Source: Microbacterium sp. LWO14-1.2 (GTDB lineage: Bacteria > Actinomycetota > Actinomycetes > Actinomycetales > Microbacteriaceae). Taken from it: DNA of 64,000 bases. Each line of letters begins with the position of its first letter. Position 1 is the stretch's first letter. Below are positions 19,801 through 27,184 of the stretch, piece by piece. Position numbers and translations under genes: made by a program. Under the pieces are notes generated by a model. That model was not told the origin of the DNA. It saw only the letters and a program-made list of their open reading frames with translations, and did no database searches. The stretch spans positions 2,046,001 to 2,110,000 of the forward strand of contig NZ_CP151633.1 in assembly GCF_038397715.1 (NCBI RefSeq). Direction: 5' to 3'.

Positions 19801-22800
19801 GACCGGTGTCGGTGCCCGTGCTCGGCAATGATGCGCCGGGCGCTCCATCCGCGCCGCTCGACCCCGGGAGCGTGGTCTTCACCGACCCCGACGCGACCGA
19901 CGGAGGTCGCACCCTCGTGGTCCCCGACGAGGGGACGTGGTCGATCGACCCGGCATCCGGCGTGGTGACGTTCACGCCCGCAGAGGGATTCGCGGGTGTC
20001 GCGACCACCGTGCAGTACCGCGTGACCGACGCGAACGGCACCAGGGGCACCGCGGGGGTCACCGTCACCGTCGAGAGGCCGACACCGCCCGTGGCGGTCG
20101 ACGACGACGCCGTGACGCCGCAGAACGTGACCGTCACCGTGCCGGTGCTCGGCAACGACACGTCCCCCGCCGGATCGTCGCTCGTGCCGTCGTCCGTGCG
20201 GTTCACCTCGCCGACCGCGACCGACGCGGGCACGACCCTCGCGGTCGACGGACAGGGCACCTGGACCGTGACCGACACCGGAGCGGTCCGCTTCGATCCG
20301 CTGCCCGGTTTCACGGGCGCGGCGACGCCGGTCGCCTACGCGGTGTCGGACCCCTACGACCAGGAGGTCACCGCGACCGTCACCGTCACGGTGACCCCGA
20401 TCACACCGCGTGCCCAGGACGACAGCGGATCCGCCGCGTTCGATCAGCCGGCCACCATCGCCGTGCTCGACAACGACGCCGCGGGTGCGGCCTCCGCCCC
20501 GCTCGACCCGTCGAGCGTGGCCCTGACGTCCGACCGCTCGACGGCTGACGGCACGCGTCTGGCCGTCGACGGCGAAGGCGTCTGGACCGTCGACCGCGGC
20601 ACCGGAACCGTGACCTTCACCCCCGAGCCGGGATTCACCGGAGAGGCGACCCCTGTCGAGTACTCGGTCGCCGACGCCAACGGCACCAGGGCGGCGGCGA
20701 TCGTGCGGGTGGGCATCGCGCTGCCGGCGCCGCCGGCCGCGACCTCGGATGCCGTGACCACCGGTCAGAACGTCACGGTGACGGTCCCCGTGCTCGACAA
20801 CGACCGCGCGCCGGCCGGGTCGTCACTCGATCCGGCCTCGGTGCGGTTCACGGCGCCGGGAGCAGGCGACGGCGGCACGACTCTGGTCGTTCCCGGCGAA
20901 GGCACCTGGCGCGTCACGACCGACGGACGCATCGCCTTCGATCCCGAGCCCGCCTTCATCGGACCCGCCACGCCGGTTGCCTACGGTGTGAGCGACCCGT
21001 ACGGGCAGGAGAGCACCGCCACCGTCTCGGTCACCGTGACGGCCATCACCCCCACGGTGACCGACGACCGGGCGACCACCGCGTTCGACCGCTCGGCCAC
21101 GGTCGACGTGCTGGCGAACGATCGAGCGGGCGCTGCCACGGCGCCGCTCACGCCGACGAGCGTCGTGTTCACCGACCCCGCCGCGACGGACGGCGGAAAG
21201 CGGCTCGTCGTTCCGGGCCAGGGCACATGGACGGTCGATCCGCAGACCGGGACCGTCGGATTCGCGCCCGTCCAGGGCTACGTCGGCACCACGACGCCCG
21301 TGGGCTACTCCGTCGCCGACGGGAACGGCACGAGGGGGTCGGCGACGATCACCGTGACGGTCGCGCCGCCCGCCCCACCCGCGGCCGTGGACGATACGGC
21401 GAGCACGGCGCAGAACGTCACCGTCTCGATCGATCTGCTCCGCAATGACACGGTGCCGACCGGATCGGCACTCGACCCGGCATCCGCGCGCTTCACGGCT
21501 CCGGGGGCGACGGCGGACGGTCGGTCGCTCGTCGTACCCGGAGAGGGTGTCTGGACGATGGATGCCGCGGGCACGGCGACCTTCGACCCCGAGCCCGGGT
21601 TCACGGGCACCGCGACGCCGGTGGGGTACCGGGTGTCGGACCGCTACGGACAGCCCGCGACAGCGCAGGTCACCGTCACCGTGACGTCCGTCACGCCGAG
21701 CGCGACGGACGACGCGGCGTCGACGCCCTTCGACGCGCCGATCACGGTCGACGTCGTCGCGAACGACGCCGCTGGTGCGGCATCTGCCCCTCTCGTCCCG
21801 GCGAGCACCCGCTTCACCTCCGTCGACGCGACCGATGGCGGCACCCGTCTCGAGCGCGCCGATCAGGGGGTCTTCACGATCGACCCCGCGACCGGGCTCG
21901 TGCGGTTCGAGCCCGTTCCCGGATTCGTGGGACGCGCGGATGCCGTCTCCTATCGCGTCGCGGATGCCAACGGCACCACGGCGACCGCCGCACTCATCGT
22001 GACCGTCCTGCCTCCGGCTGCACCGGTCCCGGTCGACGATGCGCGCAGCACGCCGCAGAACGTCACCGTGACACTGCGGCCGCTCGACAACGACACGGCA
22101 GCGCCCGGTTCGCCTCTCGTCGTGGGCAGTCTGGCGTTCACCTCTCCGCAGGCGACGGATGCCGGGACCCGGCTCTCGATCCCCAGCGAAGGCGTGTACA
22201 CGATCGATCCGCTGAGCGGTCAGGTCGCGTTCGACCCGGAGCCCGCGTTCCGCGGCGCGGCGACGCCCGTCGAGTACCGGATCTCCGACCGCTACGGGCA
22301 GAGCGGCACCGCCAGGATCACGATCACGGTCGGCGAGATCTCACCGATCGCGCGCGACGATGAGGCCGCGACCCGCAACGCCCAGCCCGTGACGGTCGAC
22401 GTGCTCGCCAACGACGCCGCCGGTGCGGAGTCCGCGCCGCTCGACCCGGCATCCGTGCGCTTCACCTCGCCCGAGGCGACCGACGACGGACGCGCACTGC
22501 TCGTGCCGGGGCAGGGCGAGTGGCGCATCGATCCGGACACGGGCTCGGTCACCTTCTCGCCGGTCCCGGGCTTCGAGGGCCCGGCGGGCGTGGAGTACTC
22601 GGTCGCCGACACCAACGGCACCCGCGTGACGGCGGGCGTGCGCGTGCTCGTGGGCGAGACCCCGGTGGCGGAACCCGACCGGTCCTCGACGTCTTTCGGG
22701 CCGGTCACGCTCGATCCGCTCGCCAACGACCGTCCCGGTGACGGCGCTCCGCTCGACCGGCGCACCCTGCGGCTCACGCTCATCGGCATGCCGGGTGGAT

Positions 22801-23159
22801 CCCAGCTCAGCGACGAAGGTCGCACGCTGGTCGTGCCGTCGCAGGGCCGCTGGGTCGTGAACTCCGACGGCACCGTCACGTTCACGCCGAGCGCGGGATT
22901 CTCCGGCACCACGACACCGGTGACCTACACGGTGCAGGATGCCGACGGCACCGTCGTGAGCTCGACGATGTCGATCACGATGTCCGCGGCGCCGCCCGCG
23001 TCGGGCGTCGGACCGGGCGTGCTCGCGTGGACCGGCGCGGAGCCGACGGGGCCCGTGCTCACCGGGCTCGCGCTGCTGGCGCTCGGCGCCCTCGTGTTCA
23101 CGGTGGGGAGGCTGCGTCGTCCGGGCGTGCGTCGACGCTCGACCGGCGGGATGGGTTAG
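13869..23159 (+). CDS. CshA-like fibril surface protein with 24 tandem repeats and LAXTG anchor
   Basis: This is a 3096-aa protein: signal peptide (to about residue 40), a non-repetitive CshA-type region (about 40-255), and a GEVTD-like domain ending DGEVEDHPF (about 255-450). By my count it then has 24 repeats of 100-110 residues, each with SVVFTSPDATDGG, VPGEGTWTIDP, VTFxPxPGFTG and TPVxYRVxD. Repeats mostly alternate between two subtypes. The C-terminus has LAWTG near 3052, a membrane segment and Arg-rich tail, the LAXTG signal used by class E sortases. CshA of Streptococcus gordonii forms adhesive fibrils; the same role is inferred. The start has only a weak SD. Its stop overlaps the convergent regulator's stop by 4 bp. 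Confidence 0.9.
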   Translation: MHAAKKRRNRWSRVLAGIAAGALAAGVLTFVSAPAAQSATATGGTGRFLSTINWFSWGANGAPLANNTTRTNTITVGGQQLAITCTISDLQGTGGLASYRPGDWGGDGLDDMYNIGGTGGNNQLIVGLRGGPSGNANFDLDCSATFDGDPIELAGMVIADAEQSGNAEYVGATAPPGATWRIIDRYRDPACNFSTLGFRQGGRLDLRTSMTGGCGAGPTAVAFLEDATSLDDVTVRGGGISAVAVGVAVTLDFGDAPASYDVAGAVSQFRYTGGTIPESTGTWNLQTNPGVDLFGSGFSLASPAAPHIRLGSNTDIETAQPFSANALGDDGTGQTFWGGPDDETLAIPSTNTVLPGGTFSLPIACSGTSQLAGWIDWNRNGTFDTAERSAVRRCATGASLTWDVPTDIPADGATYPTFARIRTGKAAGASPTGFTPDGEVEDHPFAFTTVAADAVDDTANTPADTAVTVPVLANDNAGAGATMQPSTVVFTSTDATDSGRRLDVPGEGVYTIDPATGSVTFTPAAGFTGRATPVEYRAFNNTASVGPGSTALVTVTVGGPSTAADDAATTPQNVTVAVDPLENDRVGDDGTGVTGTFDPRSVVLSSPAAVDGGKRLEVPGEGVWTVDPQTGVIRFDPEPAFRGTAAPVAYSVRDSFGNTVSAEVTVRVTPVTPRAVDDEVTVAFDTPLTFDVVSNDEPGAPSTPLDRRSVVFTSPDATDGGRSLDVPGQGSFSIAPTTGDVTFTPVDGFSGAVDPVAYRVSDENGTTTDAVIRARITEPPTANPDTLTTPQNVTATIDPLGNDGPGRTGTFDRGSVVFTSPDATAGGRQLVIPDQGTWTIDATTGIATFDPLPGFVGVTTPAAYSVSLTAGTSATSTLSARVTAVTPTAVSDAARTPFRTPATVPVLDNDRAGADTAPLDSRSVVLTSPNAIDGGAALVVAGQGRYDVTAAGAITFSPEAGFTGSATPVSYRVLDANGTAATATLTVSVDLPPAAEAVADIAATTQNIDVTIDVLANDRRPDGVTVDPASVIFTSGTATDSGRRLVVPNEGTYTIDPATAVVTFDPLPAFTGTATPVSYRITDSFGRTSTAPVTVTVRSANPDARDDSARTGYREAVTIDVLRNDLRGAANAALVPSTVRLTSPQATDSGHRLAVAGEGVWTVDAVTGAVTFTPDTGFSGPATPVGYRVADSNTATDTATVDVTVDAPAAPTASPDTATTPQNVNVTVNPLANDTSATGEALAGSRVHFTSADATNDGRRLVVAGQGTYVIDPVSGVVTFDPLPEFTGAATAVGYEVTDSFGSTASSTITVTVTPIAPVAVDDTATTAYNTPVTVDVSANDRAGAASAPLSRRSLLLVDQGATDAGRRLVIPGQGTYELNSTSSAIIFTPLSTFTGTATGARYRILDANGSEARATLTVTVALPAAPVARADTATTPQNTDVTIEPSANDSGTGLDRTSVIFTVPAATDAGKTLVVTGQGTWRIDPTTGAMTFDPVPGFVGDAVAAYRITDGFGQTTTSTATVTVTAVTPIAVADSASTPFGTPVTVRILDNDSAGAASAPLDPTTVVLTDPAATDGGKRLDVPGQGVWTIDQTTGAATFTPSAGFAGAATPVTYSVRDANGTTASAPVRVSVELPAAPIARADSVTTPQNVAVTMPLLDNDETFDGRQPDPATVVFTSPDATAGGTVLVVPGEGTWQIDQATGAATFIPEPQFTGAATAVEYRMADAFGRQATATLAVQVVAITPIAVDDEAVGPFQNPVAIDVLANDRAGADSAPLVRSSLRLTSPDATDDGRRLVVAGEGTWTVDPVTGVLTFDPVDGFTGEATAVDYRVTDANGTRATAEVRVTVGSIPRADDDPFDTPQNVTITVDPLENDVPGDGGAGTPGTIDRTSVAFTSPDATAGGKRLVVSGEGVYTIDPQSGQVTFDPDPGFSGRATPVGYTWVDSFAGRANARLLLSVTAVTPSVVDDTSSTPFGRPVSVPVLGNDAPGAPSAPLDPGSVVFTDPDATDGGRTLVVPDEGTWSIDPASGVVTFTPAEGFAGVATTVQYRVTDANGTRGTAGVTVTVERPTPPVAVDDDAVTPQNVTVTVPVLGNDTSPAGSSLVPSSVRFTSPTATDAGTTLAVDGQGTWTVTDTGAVRFDPLPGFTGAATPVAYAVSDPYDQEVTATVTVTVTPITPRAQDDSGSAAFDQPATIAVLDNDAAGAASAPLDPSSVALTSDRSTADGTRLAVDGEGVWTVDRGTGTVTFTPEPGFTGEATPVEYSVADANGTRAAAIVRVGIALPAPPAATSDAVTTGQNVTVTVPVLDNDRAPAGSSLDPASVRFTAPGAGDGGTTLVVPGEGTWRVTTDGRIAFDPEPAFIGPATPVAYGVSDPYGQESTATVSVTVTAITPTVTDDRATTAFDRSATVDVLANDRAGAATAPLTPTSVVFTDPAATDGGKRLVVPGQGTWTVDPQTGTVGFAPVQGYVGTTTPVGYSVADGNGTRGSATITVTVAPPAPPAAVDDTASTAQNVTVSIDLLRNDTVPTGSALDPASARFTAPGATADGRSLVVPGEGVWTMDAAGTATFDPEPGFTGTATPVGYRVSDRYGQPATAQVTVTVTSVTPSATDDAASTPFDAPITVDVVANDAAGAASAPLVPASTRFTSVDATDGGTRLERADQGVFTIDPATGLVRFEPVPGFVGRADAVSYRVADANGTTATAALIVTVLPPAAPVPVDDARSTPQNVTVTLRPLDNDTAAPGSPLVVGSLAFTSPQATDAGTRLSIPSEGVYTIDPLSGQVAFDPEPAFRGAATPVEYRISDRYGQSGTARITITVGEISPIARDDEAATRNAQPVTVDVLANDAAGAESAPLDPASVRFTSPEATDDGRALLVPGQGEWRIDPDTGSVTFSPVPGFEGPAGVEYSVADTNGTRVTAGVRVLVGETPVAEPDRSSTSFGPVTLDPLANDRPGDGAPLDRRTLRLTLIGMPGGSQLSDEGRTLVVPSQGRWVVNSDGTVTFTPSAGFSGTTTPVTYTVQDADGTVVSSTMSITMSAAPPASGVGPGVLAWTGAEPTGPVLTGLALLALGALVFTVGRLRRPGVRRRSTGGMG
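15226..22990 (+). repeat. 24-copy CshA-type repeat array inside the fibril gene, alternating A/B subtypes
   Basis: Units are about 310-340 bp. Subtype A carries TPFxxPVTVDVLxND, AGAxSAPLD and a closing DANGT. Subtype B carries TTPQNVTVTV, ND, and a closing DSFG or DPYGQ. From unit 2 to unit 23 the subtypes alternate regularly, so the true period is about 640-655 bp. The first unit is A-like but divergent, and the last is a hybrid. Confidence 0.85.
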
Positions 23160-24028
23160 AGCTCCCAGACCATCGTCATCGTGCCGGGACCGAACCCGTA
23201 CTCGGCGTGGGTCACGCACGTGCCGTTGATCGGCACGGTGTGCGATCGCGACGACTCCTCGGAGTCGACGATCACGCGGCAGCGGCGCGGAGGAGCGGCG
23301 GGGTCGAAGACGGCGTGCAGCGCGACCTCCGCCTGGCGACGCGGGGCGACGAGCGTGAACGTCTCGTCGGGGGCGCTCCCCGGCGCGTTCGTCGACTCGC
23401 GTTCCGTCATCACGATCTCGCCCTGGCGGAGCGGGGCGTGCAGCCGCAGCGTCGTGCGCAGCAGCTGTAGGTCGAGGTCGACGACGGTGTCGACGAGGTC
23501 GCACCCGATGCTGCCGCGGATCTCGGGTGCGACCTCGTCGCGCAGACCGTAGAACACGGTGGCGTCGCGGGCCCCGTCGACCGCCGCCTGCCAGACGGTG
23601 CGGTTCACGGTGCGGGCGATCCTGCCCGCGCGGTCGAGGTGCAGCAGGATGGCGCCCGAGCGCTCGAGGAGTTCCGGCTGCGGCTCCTCGGTGAGCGGAT
23701 GCGCTGGCAGCTCCGACAGTGCGGCGTACGAGCGGTACCGGGTGGGGCGCACCCGCCGTGAGGGCCCGAGCGAGGCGGCGAGCTCGCCGTCGTCGAGGTC
23801 GAGTAGCCGTTCGAGCTCGGCGACGACGTCGAGGGAGGTGTCCTTCTCGGGGCGGCGGGCACCCGACTGCCACATCGAGAGCGTGGCGACGCTGATGTCG
23901 TGACCGCGGTCGCCCAGGCGGCGCTGCAGTGCGCGCAGGGAGACACGGCGGTGGGCGATCGCGGCGCGCAGCGCATCGGCGAAGGCGCTGACCGCGCACG
24001 TCCTCTCGGTGCCTGTGTCCGCTGTCAT
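23156..24028 (-). CDS. XRE-like helix-turn-helix protein with C-terminal ligand-type domain (paralogue 1)
   Basis: This is a 290-aa protein. Residues about 15-75 form a helix-turn-helix: FADALRAAIAHRRVSLRALQ, then VATLSMWQSGARRPEK and a Leu-rich helix. The C-terminal 200 residues are unrecognised, beta-rich, and end in YGFGPGTMTMVWEL. The gene at 27185-28093 has the same order and the same ending pattern (GFGPGALGLSWAY), so the two are paralogues. ATG 24028 is chosen over an upstream ATG because the protein then begins just before the conserved helices. It is convergent with the CshA-like gene (4-bp overlap of stops). A role in controlling the surface-protein genes is possible but not shown. 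Confidence 0.7.
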   Translation of the reverse strand: MTADTGTERTCAVSAFADALRAAIAHRRVSLRALQRRLGDRGHDISVATLSMWQSGARRPEKDTSLDVVAELERLLDLDDGELAASLGPSRRVRPTRYRSYAALSELPAHPLTEEPQPELLERSGAILLHLDRAGRIARTVNRTVWQAAVDGARDATVFYGLRDEVAPEIRGSIGCDLVDTVVDLDLQLLRTTLRLHAPLRQGEIVMTERESTNAPGSAPDETFTLVAPRRQAEVALHAVFDPAAPPRRCRVIVDSEESSRSHTVPINGTCVTHAEYGFGPGTMTMVWEL

Positions 24029-24105
24029 ACGATCCGGTTCCCTGCCGCGCGACGTGTCTCGCGTCGCGATCCACTGCGTTCTGGAACCGAATCCTATGGT
24101 TTTCA

Positions 24106-24123
24106 ACCGGTCTTACCGGTATA
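24106..24123. promoter_or_regulatory. paired ACCGG site before HTH paralogue 1
   Basis: ACCGGTCTTACCGGTATA lies 78-95 bp upstream of the start at 24028 and overlaps the 3' end of the MarR gene. On the complement it reads TATACCGG then AAGACCGG, which closely matches the order seen at 8131-8151. It is a candidate operator. Confidence 0.3.
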
Positions 24124-24613
24124 CGTTTGCCGCCCTGGTCTGCGGGGGAGAAGCGAGCGCCTCCGAGACCCCCGGCAGCAGCTTCGTCGCGATCCGACCG
24201 AGCTGCTCGCGCTCCTCCTCGGTGAGCGGATCGAGCACGAGCTCCCTGATCTGCGCGACGTGCACCGGGGCCGCCCCGCGCAGCAGCTCGCGCCCCTCGG
24301 GGGTGAGGGCAGCGGTGAGCGTGCGCTTGTCCCGGCCGCACGTCGTGCGGGTGACCCAGCCGCGCTCCTCCAGCACGTCGAGGGCGTGACTCAGCCGCGA
24401 CCTGCTGAGGCCCGCGATACCGGCGAGGTCCGTCATCGTGATGGCCGCGGCATCCTCCCTCGCGAGCGAGACGAGGATCGCGTAGTACGCGTGCTTGAGC
24501 CCCGTCTCGGCCTTGAGGGTGCGGTCGAGGACCTGGGGGAGCAGCTGCACGAAGCGGATCGTCGGCAGCCATGTCGCCATCTCGGCGTCGTCCAGCTGCC
24601 GCTCGCTCATCAT
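24113..24613 (-). CDS. MarR-family transcriptional regulator
   Basis: This is a 166-aa winged-helix protein. The MarR core is clear: LKHAYYAILVSLAREDAA, then MTDLAGIAGLSRSRLSHALD (recognition helix), LEERGWVTR and the wing CGRDKRTLTAALTPEGRELL. Most MarR dimers repress adjacent genes and release DNA on binding a small molecule. The start ATG at 24613 overlaps the TGA of ribA (ATGA), so it is the last gene of an EamA-ribA-marR operon. An inverted repeat at the start of ribA (25254-25265) is a candidate binding site. The inducer is unknown; a flavin or pterin-related molecule would fit the neighbours. Confidence 0.9.
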   Translation of the reverse strand: MMSERQLDDAEMATWLPTIRFVQLLPQVLDRTLKAETGLKHAYYAILVSLAREDAAAITMTDLAGIAGLSRSRLSHALDVLEERGWVTRTTCGRDKRTLTAALTPEGRELLRGAAPVHVAQIRELVLDPLTEEEREQLGRIATKLLPGVSEALASPPQTRAANVYR

Positions 24614-25269
24614 GCCGCCGACAGGTCGATGGTGTGCGAGGTGTGGTCGCGCTTGGCCTCGAGGTAGCGGTGGTTCGCCGTCGTCTCGTGCACGCCCGTG
24701 CGCACCTGCTCGACGACCTCGATGCCGAGCCCGGCGAGCTGCGCGGCCTTGTCGGGGTTGTTGCTCAGGAGGCGGATGCGGTCGACGCCCACCGCCTGCA
24801 GCATCTGCGCGGCGACGGTGTAGTCGCGCTCGTCCTCGCCGCGGCCGAGCGCGACGTTGGCCTCGTAGGTGTCGAGGCCGGAGTCCTGCAGCGCATAGGC
24901 GTCGAGCTTCGCGTAGAGGCCGATGCCGCGTCCCTCCTGGCGCAGATAGAGGAGGAAGCCGCCCTCGTCGGCGATGCGCTCCACGGCCTCGCGCAGCTGC
25001 GGTCCGCAGTCGCACCGCTCCGAGCCGAACACGTCGCCGGTGAGGCACTCGCTGTGCGGACGCACGAGCGGCGCGTCGCCGCCGTCCGCCGAACGCTCGA
25101 GAGCGCCTCGCCAGTCGCCGAGCCCGAGCAGCAGGTGCTCGCGCCCGTCGGCGAGGCCGTCGAAGGTGACCACGTCCGCCGTCGTGGAGTATCCGTCGCC
25201 GAAGCGCATCGGCACCCGTACGCGCGTCCGCTCGGTCGCGAGCGGGACGACGGTTGAAGTTTCAATCAT
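24610..25269 (-). CDS. ribA: GTP cyclohydrolase II (standalone)
   Basis: This 219-aa protein converts GTP to 2,5-diamino-6-ribosylamino-4(3H)-pyrimidinone 5'-phosphate, formate and pyrophosphate, the first step of riboflavin synthesis. The zinc motif is intact: HSECLTGDVFGSERCDCGPQ with its three cysteines. The catalytic stretch RQEGRGIGLYAKLDAYALQD and the following GLDTYEAN are canonical. Actinobacteria usually carry RibA fused to RibB in the rib operon. Here it is a single-domain copy outside that context, coupled to a MarR regulator and preceded by an EamA transporter. No SD is visible at ATG 25269; expression may depend on coupling to the upstream transporter 27 bp away. Confidence 0.93.
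   Translation of the reverse strand: MIETSTVVPLATERTRVRVPMRFGDGYSTTADVVTFDGLADGREHLLLGLGDWRGALERSADGGDAPLVRPHSECLTGDVFGSERCDCGPQLREAVERIADEGGFLLYLRQEGRGIGLYAKLDAYALQDSGLDTYEANVALGRGEDERDYTVAAQMLQAVGVDRIRLLSNNPDKAAQLAGLGIEVVEQVRTGVHETTANHRYLEAKRDHTSHTIDLSAA
25254..25265. promoter_or_regulatory. inverted repeat at the start of ribA (candidate MarR site)
   Basis: TTGAA and TTCAA flank two bases (TTGAAGTTTCAA), covering codons 2-6 of ribA. MarR-family operators are often short A/T-rich palindromes with TTGA/TCAA arms, and this is one of few such palindromes in very GC-rich DNA. It lies inside the coding sequence, so it could also be coincidence. Confidence 0.35.
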
Positions 25270-25296
25270 GTGGGGTGAAACGCGCGCCCCGCGCTT

Positions 25297-26217
25297 CTAT
25301 TCCCGCGACGTCGTCGCAGCTTCTCGCGTCGCCGCCGGACGCCGGCGACGCACCAGCTTCAGCTCGCTGGCGAGGATGCCGAACACGACCAGCGCCCCGC
25401 CGAGCAGAGCCGTGACGGGCAGGCGCTCGCCGGCGATGCGTCCGATGACCGCGGCCCAGACCGGCTCGCCCGCGTAGATGATGGTGGCGCGCGTGGGGGA
25501 GACCGACTTCTGCGCCCAGTTCATCGTGAGCTGGATGAGGCAGCTCGCTGCGCCCAGTCCGACCGCGCAGCCGACCCAGACCCACGAGAACGCGGGCAGC
25601 GACTCGCCGACGATCGGCATCGTGAGGAGTCCGAGGAGGCCGGCCGTGAGGAGCTGGACCACCGTGATCCGCCCGAGGTCGATGCGCCCGGCGAACAGCG
25701 AGATGAGGATGATCTCGGCGGCGATCGGCAGGGTGCTGATCATCGTGATGATCTCGCCGGAGCCGAGGCTCAACGCGAAGGCGTCGGGTCCCGCGATGAG
25801 CACGAGTCCCACGAACGCGAGTCCTGCGCCGACGAAGGCCATGACCGGAGGCCGACGCCGGAAGACCGCCCACTGCGCGAGCGGCACCAGCGGCACGTAC
25901 ATCGCCGTGATGAAGGCGGAGGTGCTGGAGTCGATCGTCTGCAGGCCCACGGTCTGCAGGCCGTACCCCAGGTGGATCATCACGCCGATCGCGACTCCGG
26001 CGCCGATGTCACGCCAGCGGATGCCGCGCAGCGCGCCCCGGAAGATGACGACGCTGATCGCGCCGGCGACGAGGAAGCGGAGACCGACGAAGAACCACGG
26101 CCCGGAGTGCTGCATCGCCCAGTGCACGAGCAGGAAGGTGCTGCCCCACACGGCGGTGATCGCGATGAGGGCGGTCTCCTGTGGGCGGAGCCGCATCCAG
26201 CGGAGTCGAGAGGGCAT
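25297..26217 (-). CDS. EamA/DMT-family transporter
   Basis: This is a 306-aa protein with ten hydrophobic segments in two EamA halves. Typical features are AITAVWGSTFLLVHWAM in segment 1, TSAFITAMYVPLVPL in the first half and ATIIYAGEPVWAAVIG in the second. DMT proteins export or import small metabolites such as amino acids, nucleobases or, in rhizobial RibN, riboflavin. ATG 26217 has a good AGGGA site upstream; an ATG 27 bp earlier does not. It is the first gene of a run with ribA (27-bp gap) and marR, which makes a flavin-related substrate plausible but unproven. Confidence 0.85.
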   Translation of the reverse strand: MPSRLRWMRLRPQETALIAITAVWGSTFLLVHWAMQHSGPWFFVGLRFLVAGAISVVIFRGALRGIRWRDIGAGVAIGVMIHLGYGLQTVGLQTIDSSTSAFITAMYVPLVPLAQWAVFRRRPPVMAFVGAGLAFVGLVLIAGPDAFALSLGSGEIITMISTLPIAAEIILISLFAGRIDLGRITVVQLLTAGLLGLLTMPIVGESLPAFSWVWVGCAVGLGAASCLIQLTMNWAQKSVSPTRATIIYAGEPVWAAVIGRIAGERLPVTALLGGALVVFGILASELKLVRRRRPAATREAATTSRE

Positions 26218-26318
26218 GCTGTCCCTTCCCGACGCGGCCTTCACGAGCCTACCGCCGCGGTGACGCGACGAACGTGACGGCGTGTGGCGCCCGCGACCCG
26301 ACCCCGCCGCGTGCTGGG

Positions 26319-26324
26319 TAGCCT
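26319..26324 (+). promoter_or_regulatory. -10 box placed for a leaderless transcript (rhodanese gene)
   Basis: TAGCCT lies six bases before ATG 26331 with no SD between them. The same arrangement recurs before at least eight other genes in this window. Confidence 0.5.
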
Positions 26325-26330
26325 CGCATC

Positions 26331-27167
26331 ATGAGCAACTTCGTGAGCGTCGCCGAACTGAACGAGCTGCAGGCCTCGGGGGCGCCGGTGCGCGTGATCG
26401 ACGTGCGCTGGCGGCTCGATCGGCCGGACGGCCGCGCCGACTACCTGTCCGGGCACATCCCCGGAGCCGTGTACGTGCCCCTCGACGCAGAGCTCTCGTC
26501 GCACGGCGAACCGGCCGACGGACGGCATCCGCTCCCGACGACCGAGCAGCTGCAGGATGCCGCGCGCCGCTGGGGTGTACACGACGGAGACGTCGTGGTC
26601 GCGTACGACGACGCGAAGGGAGTCGCCGCCGCGCGCGCCTGGTGGCTGCTGCGTCAGGCGGGTGTCGACGTGCGCGTGCTCGAAGGCGGGATCCGCGGCT
26701 GGCGCGACGCCGGGCACGACGTGACCACCGACGATGTGACGCCGGAGGCGGGCGACGTCACGCTCGCGGCGATCGGGGTCTCGGCGATCACGATCGACGA
26801 GGCGGCCGCGCTGCCGGCATCCGGGGTCCTGCTCGATGTGCGCGCGGGCGAGCGCTACCGCGGGGAGGTCGAGCCGCTCGACCCGCAGGCCGGCCACATC
26901 CCCGGCGCGGTCAACCTGCCGACCGTGCTGCACTTCGACTCCGCCGGACGCATCCTCGACCACGACACCGTGCGGGCGACCTTCGCCGCCGTGGGAGTGA
27001 CCCCCGGCACGGCCGTCGCCGCCTACTGCGGATCGGGCATCACGGCCGCGCACACCGCGCTCGTGCTCGATGAGGTCGGCATCGAGGCGAAGGTGTTCCC
27101 CGGTTCGTGGAGCCAGTGGTCGAACACACCGGGGCGTCCGGTCGCGGTGGGCGACCAGCCCGGCTGA
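26331..27167 (+). CDS. two-domain sulfurtransferase (thiosulfate/3-mercaptopyruvate type)
   Basis: This 278-aa protein has tandem rhodanese domains. The N-terminal inactive domain has VIDVRWRLDRPDGRADYLSG and GHIPGAVYVPLD. The C-terminal domain has GHIPGAVNLPT and the active-site loop CGSGITAAH, whose Cys (about residue 233) carries the persulfide. CGSGxT loops are typical of 3-mercaptopyruvate or thiosulfate sulfurtransferases. The enzyme is cytoplasmic and transfers sulfane sulfur to cyanide or thiols. It appears monocistronic and leaderless. The convergent HTH paralogue ends 17 bp downstream. Confidence 0.9.
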   Translation: MSNFVSVAELNELQASGAPVRVIDVRWRLDRPDGRADYLSGHIPGAVYVPLDAELSSHGEPADGRHPLPTTEQLQDAARRWGVHDGDVVVAYDDAKGVAAARAWWLLRQAGVDVRVLEGGIRGWRDAGHDVTTDDVTPEAGDVTLAAIGVSAITIDEAAALPASGVLLDVRAGERYRGEVEPLDPQAGHIPGAVNLPTVLHFDSAGRILDHDTVRATFAAVGVTPGTAVAAYCGSGITAAHTALVLDEVGIEAKVFPGSWSQWSNTPGRPVAVGDQPG

Positions 27168-27184
27168 ATCGCGTCGCCCGCTGG

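Noticed and set aside
15226..22990. CRISPR-like or satellite array
   Set aside because: The periodicity is in protein-coding repeats of about 320 bp with diverged nucleotide sequence; it is one continuous gene.
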